A stretch of DNA of 64,000 bases from Sneathiella chungangensis (GTDB lineage Bacteria > Pseudomonadota > Alphaproteobacteria > Sneathiellales > Sneathiellaceae). The notes beneath the pieces were generated by a model that had not been told where the DNA came from, did not search any database, and saw only the letters and a list, made by a program, of their open reading frames with translations. Made by a program: the position numbers and the translations under genes. Where the stretch lies: positions 1-64,000 of the forward strand of contig NZ_WTVA01000001.1 in the NCBI RefSeq assembly GCF_009882935.1, read 5' to 3'. This document shows positions 18,116 to 27,738 of this stretch, in pieces (position 1 is the stretch's first letter; every line of letters starts with the position of its first letter).

Positions 18116-19720
18116 TCATGGGCTCTGTTGTATTTCGTTGTTTTTGCTGCCCGCCGGTTTGACGGATTTTTCGCTTTCCGCAAGATAGTCGAGCACCGCC
18201 GCGGGATGCAGGCGGCTCTGGCCGGCATAGGCAAAGATCACGAGGCTGAGCAGTGCGGCGAGGGCGAGGTCCCAGCCGAAGGGGATGAGCCCGCGGCCAT
18301 CGCCGAAATTCCCGAAATAGGAGAGCAGGCCGAGGCCGACAAGATAGGGCAGCAGCCAGAGCGCCTCGCGCAGGTCAAGGCTTTCCCGCGTGTCCGACAG
18401 GCGGCGGAACAGGAGGAACAGGACCAGCCCGGCGAGGATCAGGAAGAGCAGGAGGCGGATCGATGTCCAGCCGCTCCAGTACAGCGTGAGGGTGGCGGCG
18501 ATAAAGCCGAGATTGGCGAGCAGGCCGACGGCGGGCAGGCGGAAATAGCGGGGGCGGTCCGGCAGCTGGCGGCGCAGGGCATGGACGGCGATGGGCCCGG
18601 AGACCAGCGAGAGCACGATGGCCGCGCTCGTCAGGCTGACCATCTGCTGGAAGGTCGCGAGGGCGAGCGCCGCCGCGCCGATGCACCAGTTGAGCAGCAG
18701 CGCATAGAGCGGCACGCCTTCGGGCGAGATGCGGGCGATCAGCTTCGGAAACTGCCCGTTACTTGCCATCGCCATGGCGAGCCGCGCATTCGATCCCGTC
18801 GAGACGAGGCCGCCGCCGAAGGGCGCGATGATGGCGCTCGCATAGATCAGGCTCAACAACCAGACCAGCCCGAGCGACAGGCCGAGATCGGCGAACGGCC
18901 CGTAATCATGACCGAAGTCGAGCGCCTGCCAGCCGCCGCCGAGCTCCGTCCCGGTGAGAGCGCCGGTAAAGGCCGCCTGCGCGCCGATATAGATGACAAG
19001 GCAGAAGAGCAGCGCCGAGATCAGCGCGATCGGGATCGTCCGGTGCGGGCTCCGGACCTCCCCGGCGAGATCGATGGCATGGCGGAAGCCGAGAAAGGCG
19101 AAGATCACGCCGCCCGTCGAGACGCCGGTCAGGATGCCCTCATATCCGAACGGCGCGAAGGAGGGGGTGGTGAAATTGGCGAGATCGAACCGCTCGCTCA
19201 GGAAGGCGCCGACGATGATCGCCGGCAGCAGCACCTTGATCCAGGTCAGGCCGCTGTTCACCCGGGTGAAGATATGCACGCCCCAGGCGTTGATGAAGAC
19301 CATGACCGCAAGGATGCCGAGGCCGGCCAGCAGCGCCATGAGGGGCAGGCGGCCATCGCCCGCGCGCTCGAATTCGGGGATCCAGGCGGACATGTATTTC
19401 ATCATCGCCGACACCTCGATCGGCGCCGTCACCGCATAGCCGACCCAGGCCGTCCAGGCCATCACCGTGCTGACCAGCTTGCCGTGGCTGAACAGCGGCA
19501 CCTGCGCCAGCCCGCCGGCGACGGGGAGCATCCCGGACACCTCGGCGAAGGTGAGCGCGAGGAGGAGCATGATCACCGCGCCGATCACCCAGGAGAGGAT
19601 CGCCGCCGGCCCGGCATCGCGCGCCACCAGTTCCGGCGCAAACAACCAGCCCGAGCCCAGAATCCCCCCCGTCGCAATCAACGTCAACCCAACCAACCCG
19701 ATGGAACGATTAAGTTTCAT
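18116..19720 (-). CDS. APC-superfamily amino acid permease
   Basis: A 534-residue inner-membrane transporter with about 12-14 segments. The start SIGLVGLTLIATGGILGSGWLFAP contains the discontinuous TM1 substrate loop ATGGILGSG typical of the APC (amino acid-polyamine-organocation) family, followed by GPAAILSWVIGAVIMLLLAL. TM6-like VIFAFLGFRHAIDLAGEV carries the usual FxGF element. A polar 30-residue tail is cytoplasmic. The substrate is probably an amino acid. It is isolated, without an operon partner. Confidence 0.86.
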   Translation of the reverse strand: MKLNRSIGLVGLTLIATGGILGSGWLFAPELVARDAGPAAILSWVIGAVIMLLLALTFAEVSGMLPVAGGLAQVPLFSHGKLVSTVMAWTAWVGYAVTAPIEVSAMMKYMSAWIPEFERAGDGRLPLMALLAGLGILAVMVFINAWGVHIFTRVNSGLTWIKVLLPAIIVGAFLSERFDLANFTTPSFAPFGYEGILTGVSTGGVIFAFLGFRHAIDLAGEVRSPHRTIPIALISALLFCLVIYIGAQAAFTGALTGTELGGGWQALDFGHDYGPFADLGLSLGLVWLLSLIYASAIIAPFGGGLVSTGSNARLAMAMASNGQFPKLIARISPEGVPLYALLLNWCIGAAALALATFQQMVSLTSAAIVLSLVSGPIAVHALRRQLPDRPRYFRLPAVGLLANLGFIAATLTLYWSGWTSIRLLLFLILAGLVLFLLFRRLSDTRESLDLREALWLLPYLVGLGLLSYFGNFGDGRGLIPFGWDLALAALLSLVIFAYAGQSRLHPAAVLDYLAESEKSVKPAGSKNNEIQQSP

Positions 19721-19861
19721 GAGATTATGATTTCCAGTTTTCTAGTCAAAAAAGAACCGCAAATGACCGCGACAGATGTCGCTGTCCCTCTTTGGGTAGA
19801 AAATCAAGAATCGGTATGCGAGTAAAGGTATAATCTTGGAATCGCGGAAAAGATGCCGATT

Positions 19862-20905
19862 TTATGTTTGTTTACGGGACCTCGCGTTTTCGATTGTCTT
19901 CCGTATTTTCCTGTCAAGAAACCAGGATAAATGCCGCGTGTTTCGGTGGTTTCCGAGCTGGCTCATCGCCGTCAACATCTCCGGAAATATTTCCGTGGCC
20001 GTGTCCAGGTAAGGCTGGGCGGCGTATTCTCCGGATTCTGCCTCGATTGTGCTTGCTTTCGCGTAATAAGCGATGCCGGTAATGAAATTCGTGAAATATG
20101 TCGTCTCAAGTTCCATGGACCGCCGTCCGACTTCGATCGCTTTGTCAAAATCCGTTCGAATATAGATCAGGAATGAGGCGTATGTATTCAGATGGGAGGG
20201 GCGCGGTGCATAATCGATGGCTTTCAGGTACCAGACTTCCGCCTCGTCGTATCCTCTCGAAAAGCGGTAACTGTTGGCCAACTCAAAAAGCGCATGATGA
20301 TACGCAGATTTGTCGGTAACTTCCTGATCCAGCACGAACTGATAAAGCAGCTTCGCCGCATCATATTTTCTTTCACCGAACAGTATCTTCGCATTGTATA
20401 AATACAGCCACGGGGATTTTGATCCCAGTGCATCCGCCATTTGCAGGGCTTGCCGCGCCTGTTCGAACTCGCCCCAGTAAATATGGGCAAATGCGATAGG
20501 AAGATACGCATCCGCATAGGACGGCTCCAGGTTCAATGCCTGCCGCGCGGCGGCCTGAACTCTGTCCGTCGTTCCTTCCGCATAACTTGGTCGCAAATTA
20601 TTGCTTAATTGGCCGGGATCGAAACCCAAGAGAAATGTCAGACGCGCATAGGCAACGTAAGCCGGTGCGAAATTCAGGTTCGCCTTGATAATCTCACCAA
20701 GGAGGACATTTGCCTCCTTAAGACCTGCGGGGTTTCTGCCAGGGCTTTCGATAAGCGTCACCGCTTTGCTGTATTTCTCAAACAACGCCGGGTATTCGGC
20801 CTGATATTTCGCCTCAACAGGTGACAGGGGGCCGGCCGCATGAACGCCGCCAGTTGACAGGCAGAATAGGAATAGACAGATAAAGGCGCCCTTGCTGAAA
20901 TTCAT
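19862..20905 (-). CDS. Secreted tetratricopeptide-repeat protein
   Basis: A 347-residue exported protein. A Sec signal peptide (MNFSKGAFICLFLFCLSTGG, cleavage near HAA) is followed by a helical repeat domain. TPR-like 34-residue units are visible, for example AARQALNLEPSYADAYLPIA and EAEVWYLKAIDYAPRP. I chose the ATG at 20905 since the upstream open frame is Ser/Pro-rich and overlaps the neighbouring gene. It is probably a periplasmic scaffold. It follows a small membrane-protein gene by 58 bp, so the two may be co-transcribed. Partner unknown. Confidence 0.78.
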   Translation of the reverse strand: MNFSKGAFICLFLFCLSTGGVHAAGPLSPVEAKYQAEYPALFEKYSKAVTLIESPGRNPAGLKEANVLLGEIIKANLNFAPAYVAYARLTFLLGFDPGQLSNNLRPSYAEGTTDRVQAAARQALNLEPSYADAYLPIAFAHIYWGEFEQARQALQMADALGSKSPWLYLYNAKILFGERKYDAAKLLYQFVLDQEVTDKSAYHHALFELANSYRFSRGYDEAEVWYLKAIDYAPRPSHLNTYASFLIYIRTDFDKAIEVGRRSMELETTYFTNFITGIAYYAKASTIEAESGEYAAQPYLDTATEIFPEMLTAMSQLGNHRNTRHLSWFLDRKIRKTIENARSRKQT

Positions 20906-20963
20906 AATAATTCTCACTTTTTCCGTCGCATGGATGACCGGCAAACCTTTCCGTGACATCGCC

Positions 20964-21431
20964 TTAGTTGCAGAAATATTCCCTGTTTCTCCGGACGAGC
21001 CATAAATAATAGGCGGAGGGAAGCAGGATGACGATGAGTCCGACCTTGGCCCTGAGTTGCGTTGACGGCGCGGCGACGTATTCGGCGATGAATCCAATGT
21101 CTCGCTCGCTCGGCGGAGCGATAGCGAGCAAGTATTTCAACATGAAAGTTTCGTCGAGAATATTGACGACGCCGATTAAGAGGGCGACGGCGAAATTGAT
21201 GATGATGTAGGTAAAGGCGAGGGGATATCCCCATTCCTTCCGCGTCATTAAGGCAAAGAGAAGCGCCAAACCGCCCCAGAACGAAAAACCGAAATAGGCG
21301 TATAGGGGAAATTCGAAGTAATAGGATTCCGCAACGTCAAAAATGCCGGGAGTAAAGAAAACAGCGTCCACCGTTTCCCAGATTCCGAAAGAAATACTGA
21401 TTACCATAAGAAGTAGAAACCAAATCCGCAT
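20964..21431 (-). CDS. Small integral membrane protein, unknown function
   Basis: A 155-residue protein with four clear hydrophobic segments (about residues 2-20, 42-60, 68-90 and 128-145) and a short charged end. I do not recognise the family. The arrangement resembles small bacterial membrane proteins of the DoxX-like size class, but no diagnostic motif is seen. It lies upstream of the TPR protein gene on the same strand and may act with it. Confidence 0.65.
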   Translation of the reverse strand: MRIWFLLLMVISISFGIWETVDAVFFTPGIFDVAESYYFEFPLYAYFGFSFWGGLALLFALMTRKEWGYPLAFTYIIINFAVALLIGVVNILDETFMLKYLLAIAPPSERDIGFIAEYVAAPSTQLRAKVGLIVILLPSAYYLWLVRRNREYFCN

Positions 21432-21689
21432 CCTGAAGCCTCTGTAGCGGCGCGTCGTAAATTATCAAAGTGTCGCTACATTTCGTTAAAATTTAGTATT
21501 GATGGGAAAATTATACAATTTAAGGGTACGGATCGGCATCTTTGGTAATCAGGCGACATAGCGCCGTATTATCCCCCTCCATTTTTCCCATCTCCCGGCT
21601 TGCTATCGTCAAATTGACATGGCTATAGTAAGTCTCGTGTGTAAATGCGGAACAAATACGTCTTTAACAGGTAATAGGTGGACTAGAGG

Positions 21690-23360
21690 ATGGCTGAATT
21701 TTCCGGGAATATCCCTGTGGGTCTCGCGCTGCTGAGCGAGCCGGTTTTGAACAAGGGCACGGCCTTCACCCTTGATGAGCGGCAGAAATACGGGCTTCTC
21801 GGCCTGTTGCCGCCGCATATCGAGACGCTGGAGGAGCAGACGGACCGCGCCTACCGGGCGCTGCAGGCGAAGGATACGGACCTTGAGCGGCATATTTACC
21901 TCCGCGCCCTTCAGGACACCAACGAGGTGCTGTTCTACAACCTCGTCATCCGCCATGTCGCCGAGATGATGCCGCTGATCTATACGCCCGTGGTCGGCGA
22001 GGCCTGCGAGCAGTTCAGCGAGATTTACCGCCGCCCGCGCGGCCTGTTCATCTCCTATCCGCACCGCCACGAGATCGACCGGATCCTCGACAATGCGCTG
22101 AACGAGACGGTCGAGGCGATCGTGGTCACCGACGGCGAGCGCATCCTCGGCCTCGGCGACCAGGGCACCGGCGGCATGGGCATCCCGATCGGCAAGCTCG
22201 CGCTCTATACGGCGGCGGGCGGGGTCGATCCCTCTGTGACGCTGCCGATCATCCTCGATGTCGGCACCAATAACGAGGAGCGGCTGAAGGACCCGCTCTA
22301 TATCGGCTGGCGGCATGAGCGGATCACCGGCGATGACTATTTCGATTTCGTCGATCAGTTCATCCAGGCGGTGAAGCGCAAATGGCCGGGCGTGCTCCTG
22401 CAGTTCGAGGATTTCGCCCAGCCCCATGCCGAACCGCTGCTCGCGAAATACCGCGACGAGCTCTGCACCTATAACGATGATATCCAGGGCACGGCGGCGG
22501 TCGCGGCGGGCACGCTGCTGGCCGCCTGCAAGATGCTGGACAAGCCGCTTTCGGAGCATCATATCGCCTTCCTCGGCGCGGGCTCGGCGGGCGCCGGCAT
22601 CGCCGAGCAGCTGATCCGCGTGATGATCGACGAGGGGCTGTCGGATGCCGAGGCGCGAAAGCGCGTCTATATGGTCGACCGTTATGGCCTGCTGCACAGC
22701 GACATGGAGGGGTTGATGGCGTTCCAGGAACAGCTGACGCAGGATCATGCGAGCGTTGCCTCCTGGTCGAGCGCCGCCGATGGTTCGATCAGCCTGCTCG
22801 ATGTGGTCAAGAACGGCATGCCGAGCATCCTGATCGGCGTCTCCGGTCAGCATGGCCTGTTCACCGAGGAGATTATCCGCGAAATGGCGAAGAATACCGA
22901 GCGGCCGATCATCTTCCCGCTCTCCAACCCGACCTCGCGCGCCGAGGCGGTGCCCGAGGATATCCTCGAATGGACCGACGGCCAGGCCCTGATCGGCACG
23001 GGCAGCCCGTTCGAGCCCGTCACCTTCAAGGGTAAGACCCATCATATCTCCCAGAGCAACAACACCTATATCTTCCCCGGCGTCGGGCTCGGCGTGCTGG
23101 CAGGCGGGGCGACGCGGGTGACCGACAATATGTTCATGGCCTCCTCGCGCGCGCTTGCCGAGCTGTCACCGGCGCTGCAAGACCCGCATGCGGCGCTGCT
23201 GCCGCCGATTTCCGATATCCGCGAGGTCAGCAAGGCCGTCGCGCTTGCAGTCGCGAAGCAGGCGGTGCAGGATAAGGTCGCGCCGGATTTGAGCGGCGCC
23301 GAGCTCGTCCGGCGGATCGAGGAACGGTTCTGGACCCCGGCCTATCAGGAGCTGACGTAA
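21690..23360 (+). CDS. maeA: NAD-dependent malic enzyme
   Basis: A 556-residue cytoplasmic enzyme converting L-malate to pyruvate and CO2 with reduction of NAD. It is the long-form malic enzyme: [20 protein letters not shown] (~97), the substrate region [22 protein letters not shown] as [14 protein letters not shown] (~150), the dinucleotide fold [15 protein letters not shown] (~294) and [15 protein letters not shown] (~411). The length matches MaeA rather than the short MaeB fused to phosphotransacetylase. It starts a run of plus-strand genes but is a housekeeping enzyme that may be independently transcribed. Confidence 0.95.
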   Translation: MAEFSGNIPVGLALLSEPVLNKGTAFTLDERQKYGLLGLLPPHIETLEEQTDRAYRALQAKDTDLERHIYLRALQDTNEVLFYNLVIRHVAEMMPLIYTPVVGEACEQFSEIYRRPRGLFISYPHRHEIDRILDNALNETVEAIVVTDGERILGLGDQGTGGMGIPIGKLALYTAAGGVDPSVTLPIILDVGTNNEERLKDPLYIGWRHERITGDDYFDFVDQFIQAVKRKWPGVLLQFEDFAQPHAEPLLAKYRDELCTYNDDIQGTAAVAAGTLLAACKMLDKPLSEHHIAFLGAGSAGAGIAEQLIRVMIDEGLSDAEARKRVYMVDRYGLLHSDMEGLMAFQEQLTQDHASVASWSSAADGSISLLDVVKNGMPSILIGVSGQHGLFTEEIIREMAKNTERPIIFPLSNPTSRAEAVPEDILEWTDGQALIGTGSPFEPVTFKGKTHHISQSNNTYIFPGVGLGVLAGGATRVTDNMFMASSRALAELSPALQDPHAALLPPISDIREVSKAVALAVAKQAVQDKVAPDLSGAELVRRIEERFWTPAYQELT

Positions 23361-23430
23361 CGTGAGATGGGGCGAAAGGCGTATCGGATGTTTTACATCA
23401 TGACAATGTTAGGGACGCGGGAGTTCGTTA

Positions 23431-24822
23431 ATGTCGACCTCTGACGCACGGGACGGACAGGCCAACTCCCTGATTTACCTGTCGCTGATACTGGGCGGCG
23501 TGGTCGCGCTCACGTTTCTAAAGGAAATTTTCGGCGGCGACCCGCTCGACAGCATGGTGATACAATCTTTCGAGCATGTTTTTGCGCTCGATGCCGCTGC
23601 GGATTCATGGGCCCCCATGTATCTTGCGGCGCTCGAGAAAATCAACAACCCTGATGTGGGTATTTACCAGACAATTTTTTTCGAAAACCACGTCAAATTC
23701 CAATATCCACCGATAAGCCTGCTGCCCTTTATGGTGTTCGTCTGGCTCGATATAACCTATGAAAGCATCGTTTATTATCTGAACCTGGTCTCACTCGTCT
23801 CGATCGTCGGAATTGCGGTCTGTTTATATGTCCTGGCGATCAAGGTGGCGGAACAGTTTAACGGCCGCGTCGCGCATTCGATCGGCGTAAAGATCGTGTT
23901 TTTTCTTCTCATGCTGATCGGCACCTTTTCGTTTTATCCCCTTCTGAGGGGATACGAACTTGGGCAAATTCAGACACTGCTGGACTTTCTGATCAGCCTT
24001 GCCTTCGTGGCCTGGCTAATTAACGGCAAGCTGTTTGCCGGGGTCCTGATTGCCCTGGCGACGCTGGTGAAGCCGCATTTCGGTCTCCTGATAATCTGGG
24101 CCATGATTAGGAAAGAGGGCCGGTTTTGCGTAGGAATGCTCCTTGTTTTGATACCGGCGGGGATCGTTTCACTCCTTGTTTTCGGGTTTCGCGAACATCT
24201 GGATTATCTTTCCGTCCTGTCCCATATCGGCAAACATGGCGAGGTTTACTGGCCCAACCAGAGTATCAACGGACTGCTCAACCGCCTCTTCAGTGACATC
24301 AATCCGCTGGTTTGGATGGCAGAGAGCTATGCGCCGTATAATAGCTATGTACGTTTCGGCACGCTGATCTCTACAATAGGCTTCCTCCTGTTCGGGCTCC
24401 TGTATCGGCAGAGGAATGCGGCCAACAATCCCGTCCTGTCCGCTCTGGACCTGTCGATGATGATCATCCTGTTGACAATTGCCTCTCCGATTGCCTGGGA
24501 ACATCATTACGGCGCGATCTGGCCGGTTATTATCCTGGTACTGAGCGCCGCGATTAATCTTGCGAAGACAGCTCCGAACTGGACCGTGAAGCTGTGCCTT
24601 GCGTTGGCGGTGTTGGGGTACTATCTGGATGCCAATCTTTTTCAGTTTGTCACGCAGGAAAATTTCATCACGGCACCGGTAAATCTGATTCAGTCCTACT
24701 TTTTCTATGGCGCCCTTCTCCTGTTGGCGTCCGTAATTATCCTTCGCAAGCAGTTGAAATCGCTCTATGATCCGGTCAGGATGGGGGAAAACGACAATAA
24801 ATCTGTCCATAAGCCGGCCTGA
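23431..24822 (+). CDS. GT87 / DUF2029-type membrane glycosyltransferase-like protein
   Basis: A 463-residue polytopic membrane protein with about 10-12 hydrophobic segments. The pattern FQYPPISLLPFM near residue 91, the segment YELGQIQTLLDFLISLAF (~173), LATLVKPHFGLLIIWA (~210) and SPIAWEHHYGAIWPV (~353) are typical of DUF2029/GT87 proteins, which transfer sugars from polyprenyl donors on the outer face of the inner membrane. The acceptor is unknown. GGGAG precedes the ATG. It follows malic enzyme by 70 bp and precedes the HPPD-like gene by 43 bp. G+C content is lower than in its neighbours. Confidence 0.8.
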   Translation: MSTSDARDGQANSLIYLSLILGGVVALTFLKEIFGGDPLDSMVIQSFEHVFALDAAADSWAPMYLAALEKINNPDVGIYQTIFFENHVKFQYPPISLLPFMVFVWLDITYESIVYYLNLVSLVSIVGIAVCLYVLAIKVAEQFNGRVAHSIGVKIVFFLLMLIGTFSFYPLLRGYELGQIQTLLDFLISLAFVAWLINGKLFAGVLIALATLVKPHFGLLIIWAMIRKEGRFCVGMLLVLIPAGIVSLLVFGFREHLDYLSVLSHIGKHGEVYWPNQSINGLLNRLFSDINPLVWMAESYAPYNSYVRFGTLISTIGFLLFGLLYRQRNAANNPVLSALDLSMMIILLTIASPIAWEHHYGAIWPVIILVLSAAINLAKTAPNWTVKLCLALAVLGYYLDANLFQFVTQENFITAPVNLIQSYFFYGALLLLASVIILRKQLKSLYDPVRMGENDNKSVHKPA

Positions 24823-24865
24823 CCGGCCACAGGCGGAAAGCAAAATACGACAAAGGGAAGAGGCA

Positions 24866-26113
24866 ATGGCGTTTGATTACCAGAACTACCAGCCGAAGGG
24901 AGACAAGAAGAACTCCGATTTCTTCAACGAGTTCCGCCCGAAAATCTACGAGCGGCGGAAATCGAGCGGGATCGAGGATCTGGTCGGCGGCATGCGCGTC
25001 GTGGTCATGCAGGTGGAGCCGGGAACCAGCGTCGAGACCATGGTCGAGCTCTATGCGATGACGCCCTATCGCCATGCGGCGAGCTATATTGGCGAGACGC
25101 ACCGCTTCCATGTGCTGCACAGCCGCCCGGTCTTCCCGGCGATCATTCTGATGGAGCCCTTAAGCCCGTCGTTCGAGGAATATGTCACGCGCATTAACCG
25201 CATGTATCCGCTCTCGCGCGCGACGCCGCACAGCCGCTATATCGGCGAGATATACGAGGGCGGGCCGCTTGACGAGATCCGCGGCGCCCTCGAGGATCAG
25301 GCGGTCCGCTTCGAATATCCGGGGGAGGTCGAGAATCCCTTCTACACGGCGGAGGGCTTTCTGTTCTCCATGCCCTCCGACTTCACCGGCAACCGCATCG
25401 GCTACAGCGGCCATGATTTCAACGATCCGGACAGCCTTGGCCTCGGCGGGCGGTTCGCGCTGACGGCGGCGGAGCAGGCAAGGCTCGATGCGGCGGCGGA
25501 TTTTGCTGAAAGCTCGGGCGTCGGCGAGCTCCTGCTCGGTATCGACCATATGGCGACGCGCATTCTCGCCGCCGACCGGGAGGATGCGATCCTCGAATTC
25601 CTGACCCAGGTGCCCTATTATTTCTGGGGCGCCTATAACATCAAGGACATGAATTCCTCGACCAACGTCAACCGCAACGGCTCGGTCATGGATGACAAGC
25701 TGTCGCCGGCCAAGGTCTTCACCGCCAACAACACGCCGTCCTTCGTCAATTCCTTCGAGAACCGGCCGATGCCGACGGAGACGTTCGTGCGCAACTACGG
25801 CCGACGCATGCATCATATCGCGATCGAGGTGCAGGACGGCGATCATGCCGCGGGCGAGAAGAATGTCGATTTCGTCGTCGAGGCGCTGAAGGAAAGGGGC
25901 GTGCCGTTCCTTGCCCATGTGGTCGGCGAATGCAAGGACGAGCCGAACCTCAAGCAGATCTTCTCGAAACATTCGAAAAACACCCTCCTGATCACCGAAT
26001 ATGTCGAGCGTTGCCATGGCTTCGATGGCTTCTTCACCAAGGACAATGTCGCCGCGCTGACCGAGGCGGCGGGACAGGATGAGCAATTCAAGCATGGACA
26101 GGTCTTCGACTGA
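24866..26113 (+). CDS. 4-hydroxyphenylpyruvate-dioxygenase-like (VOC-fold) protein
   Basis: A 415-residue protein whose C-terminal half matches the HPPD/hydroxymandelate synthase branch of the vicinal-oxygen-chelate superfamily. The likely Fe(II) facial triad is His228 (GIDHMAT), His317 (MHHIAIEV) and Glu378 (LLITEYVERC), ending with an HPPD-like GFDGFFTKDNVAALTEA. The N-terminal ~200 residues are not a close match to HPPD and lack its usual spacing. I chose the ATG at 24866 because AGGGAAGAGG lies just ahead. It is paired with an FMN-binding glutamate-synthase-like gene 44 bp downstream. It is probably an aromatic or keto-acid dioxygenase, but the substrate may differ from HPPD. Confidence 0.65.
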   Translation: MAFDYQNYQPKGDKKNSDFFNEFRPKIYERRKSSGIEDLVGGMRVVVMQVEPGTSVETMVELYAMTPYRHAASYIGETHRFHVLHSRPVFPAIILMEPLSPSFEEYVTRINRMYPLSRATPHSRYIGEIYEGGPLDEIRGALEDQAVRFEYPGEVENPFYTAEGFLFSMPSDFTGNRIGYSGHDFNDPDSLGLGGRFALTAAEQARLDAAADFAESSGVGELLLGIDHMATRILAADREDAILEFLTQVPYYFWGAYNIKDMNSSTNVNRNGSVMDDKLSPAKVFTANNTPSFVNSFENRPMPTETFVRNYGRRMHHIAIEVQDGDHAAGEKNVDFVVEALKERGVPFLAHVVGECKDEPNLKQIFSKHSKNTLLITEYVERCHGFDGFFTKDNVAALTEAAGQDEQFKHGQVFD

Positions 26114-26157
26114 CGGGGTAGCCTGAGGAGGGTTTTACAAATAGGGGACGGGTACAT

Positions 26158-27735
26158 ATGGCGCGAAATATTTTCTGGGGAATATCCGTTACCGGCTTCG
26201 TCCTGATTTTTCTCGTTCAGTTCTTCTGGCCCTGGGTTCTGCATCTTCTCTGGATTCTGGTGCCCTATTTCCTGCTCGGCCTTTATGACATGCGCTTTGC
26301 CCGTCATAATGTGCTCCGGAATTATCCGGTGGTCGGGCATCTGCGCTACGCGTTTGAGTTCATCAGCCCGGAAATCCAGCAATATTTCATCGAAACCAAC
26401 GAGAGCGGCCGTCCCTATAACCGGATGCAGCGCAATCTCGTCTATGCGCGGGCGCGGCGCGGCCTCGATACGCAGCCCTTCGGCACGCAATGGGATATCC
26501 GCGCGGTCGGCTATCAGCGGGCCAGCCATTCGCTCTCGCCCAAGCATGTCGCGCCGGAGAAGGCGCGGATCACGGTCGGCGGCCCGCAATGCAAGCGGCC
26601 CTATAACGCCTCGCGCCTCAATATCTCGGCGATGAGCTTCGGCGCCCTCAGCCCGAACGCGATCCATGCCCTCAACGCCGGGGCGAAGCGCGGCGGTTTT
26701 GCCCATAACACCGGGGAAGGGGGGCTCAGCCCCTATCACCTGGCGGGTGGCGGCGACATCATCTGGCAGATCGGCACCGGCTATTTCGGCTGCCGGACGG
26801 AGGATGGCAATTTCGACGCGGAGAAATTCAAGGTGAATGCCAATCGCGACGTCGTCAAGATGATCGAGATCAAGCTCAGCCAGGGCGCCAAGCCGGCCCA
26901 TGGCGGTGTGCTGCCGGCGGCCAAGGTGGATGAGGAAATCTCCCGCATCCGCGGTGTGCCCATGGGCAAGGACGTGCTCTCGCCGCCCGCCCATTCCGCC
27001 TTCTCGACGCCGGAGGGGCTGCTGCAGTTCGTCGCTGAACTCCGCGAGATGACCGACGGCAAGCCGATCGGCTTCAAGCTCTGCATCGGGCGGCGGAGCG
27101 AGTTCATGGGTATCTGCAAGGCGATGCTGAAAACCGGCATCCTCCCCGATTTCATCACCGTCGACGGGGCGGAAGGCGGCACCGGCGCGGCGCCGCTCGA
27201 ATTTTCCAACCGTCTCGGCGTGCCCATCGACGAGGCGCTGATCTTCGTGCATAACTGCCTGGTCGGCACCGGGTTTCGCAAGGATATCCGCATCATCGCC
27301 AGCGGCAAGGTGGTCACTGGCTTCGACCTGATGGAGAAGGTCGCGCTCGGCGCCGATATGTGCAATGTCGCCCGGCCGATGATGTTCGCGCTCGGCTGTA
27401 TCCAGTCGCTCCGCTGCAACACCAACACCTGCCCGACGGGCATCGCGACGCAGGACCGCATCCGCGCCCGCGCCGTCGATATCGAGACGCGGCAAGTACA
27501 TGTCGCCAATTACCATGACGCCACGATCGAGAGTTTCCGCGAATTGCTCGGCGCCATCGGCCTCGACGATCCGGAGGATCTGACGCCGCATCATATCTAT
27601 CAGCGCATCGCCGATCAGACCGAACTCACCACAGACCAGATCTATGAATATCTGGACAACGGGGAGCTGCTCTCGGATACCATCCGGCCGAGCTATCTCG
27701 CCGACTGGACAAACGCCCGAGCCGAAGCCTTTTAG
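26158..27735 (+). CDS. FMN-binding glutamate-synthase-like protein
   Basis: A 525-residue protein with two N-terminal membrane segments (about 5-45) followed by the FMN/3Fe-4S synthase domain of glutamate synthase. Seen are LNISAMSFGALSPNAIHALN (~156), the flavin barrel element HNTGEGGLSPYH (~180), KPAHGGVLPAAKV, DGAEGGTGAAPLEF and the Cys cluster LGCIQSLRCNTNTCPTGIATQ (~418), consistent with a 3Fe-4S cluster. The glutaminase half is absent. Such orphan domains are membrane-anchored oxidoreductases of unknown reaction. The preceding HPPD-like gene is the only obvious partner. Confidence 0.85.
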   Translation: MARNIFWGISVTGFVLIFLVQFFWPWVLHLLWILVPYFLLGLYDMRFARHNVLRNYPVVGHLRYAFEFISPEIQQYFIETNESGRPYNRMQRNLVYARARRGLDTQPFGTQWDIRAVGYQRASHSLSPKHVAPEKARITVGGPQCKRPYNASRLNISAMSFGALSPNAIHALNAGAKRGGFAHNTGEGGLSPYHLAGGGDIIWQIGTGYFGCRTEDGNFDAEKFKVNANRDVVKMIEIKLSQGAKPAHGGVLPAAKVDEEISRIRGVPMGKDVLSPPAHSAFSTPEGLLQFVAELREMTDGKPIGFKLCIGRRSEFMGICKAMLKTGILPDFITVDGAEGGTGAAPLEFSNRLGVPIDEALIFVHNCLVGTGFRKDIRIIASGKVVTGFDLMEKVALGADMCNVARPMMFALGCIQSLRCNTNTCPTGIATQDRIRARAVDIETRQVHVANYHDATIESFRELLGAIGLDDPEDLTPHHIYQRIADQTELTTDQIYEYLDNGELLSDTIRPSYLADWTNARAEAF

Positions 27736-27738
27736 GGA

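Noticed and set aside
18128-19825. 565-codon plus-strand frame opposite the APC permease
   Set aside because: The product is a low-complexity charged sequence, and the opposite strand encodes an obvious membrane permease.
21609-23045. Long minus-strand frame of 478 codons opposite malic enzyme
   Set aside because: It is antisense to a strongly conserved gene, Asp/Arg/His-rich, and has no ribosome-binding site or domain. G+C-rich third positions of the sense gene create such frames.
25843-27594. 583-codon minus-strand frame opposite the glutamate-synthase-like gene
   Set aside because: It is antisense to a conserved FMN/iron-sulfur domain and shows no family feature of its own.
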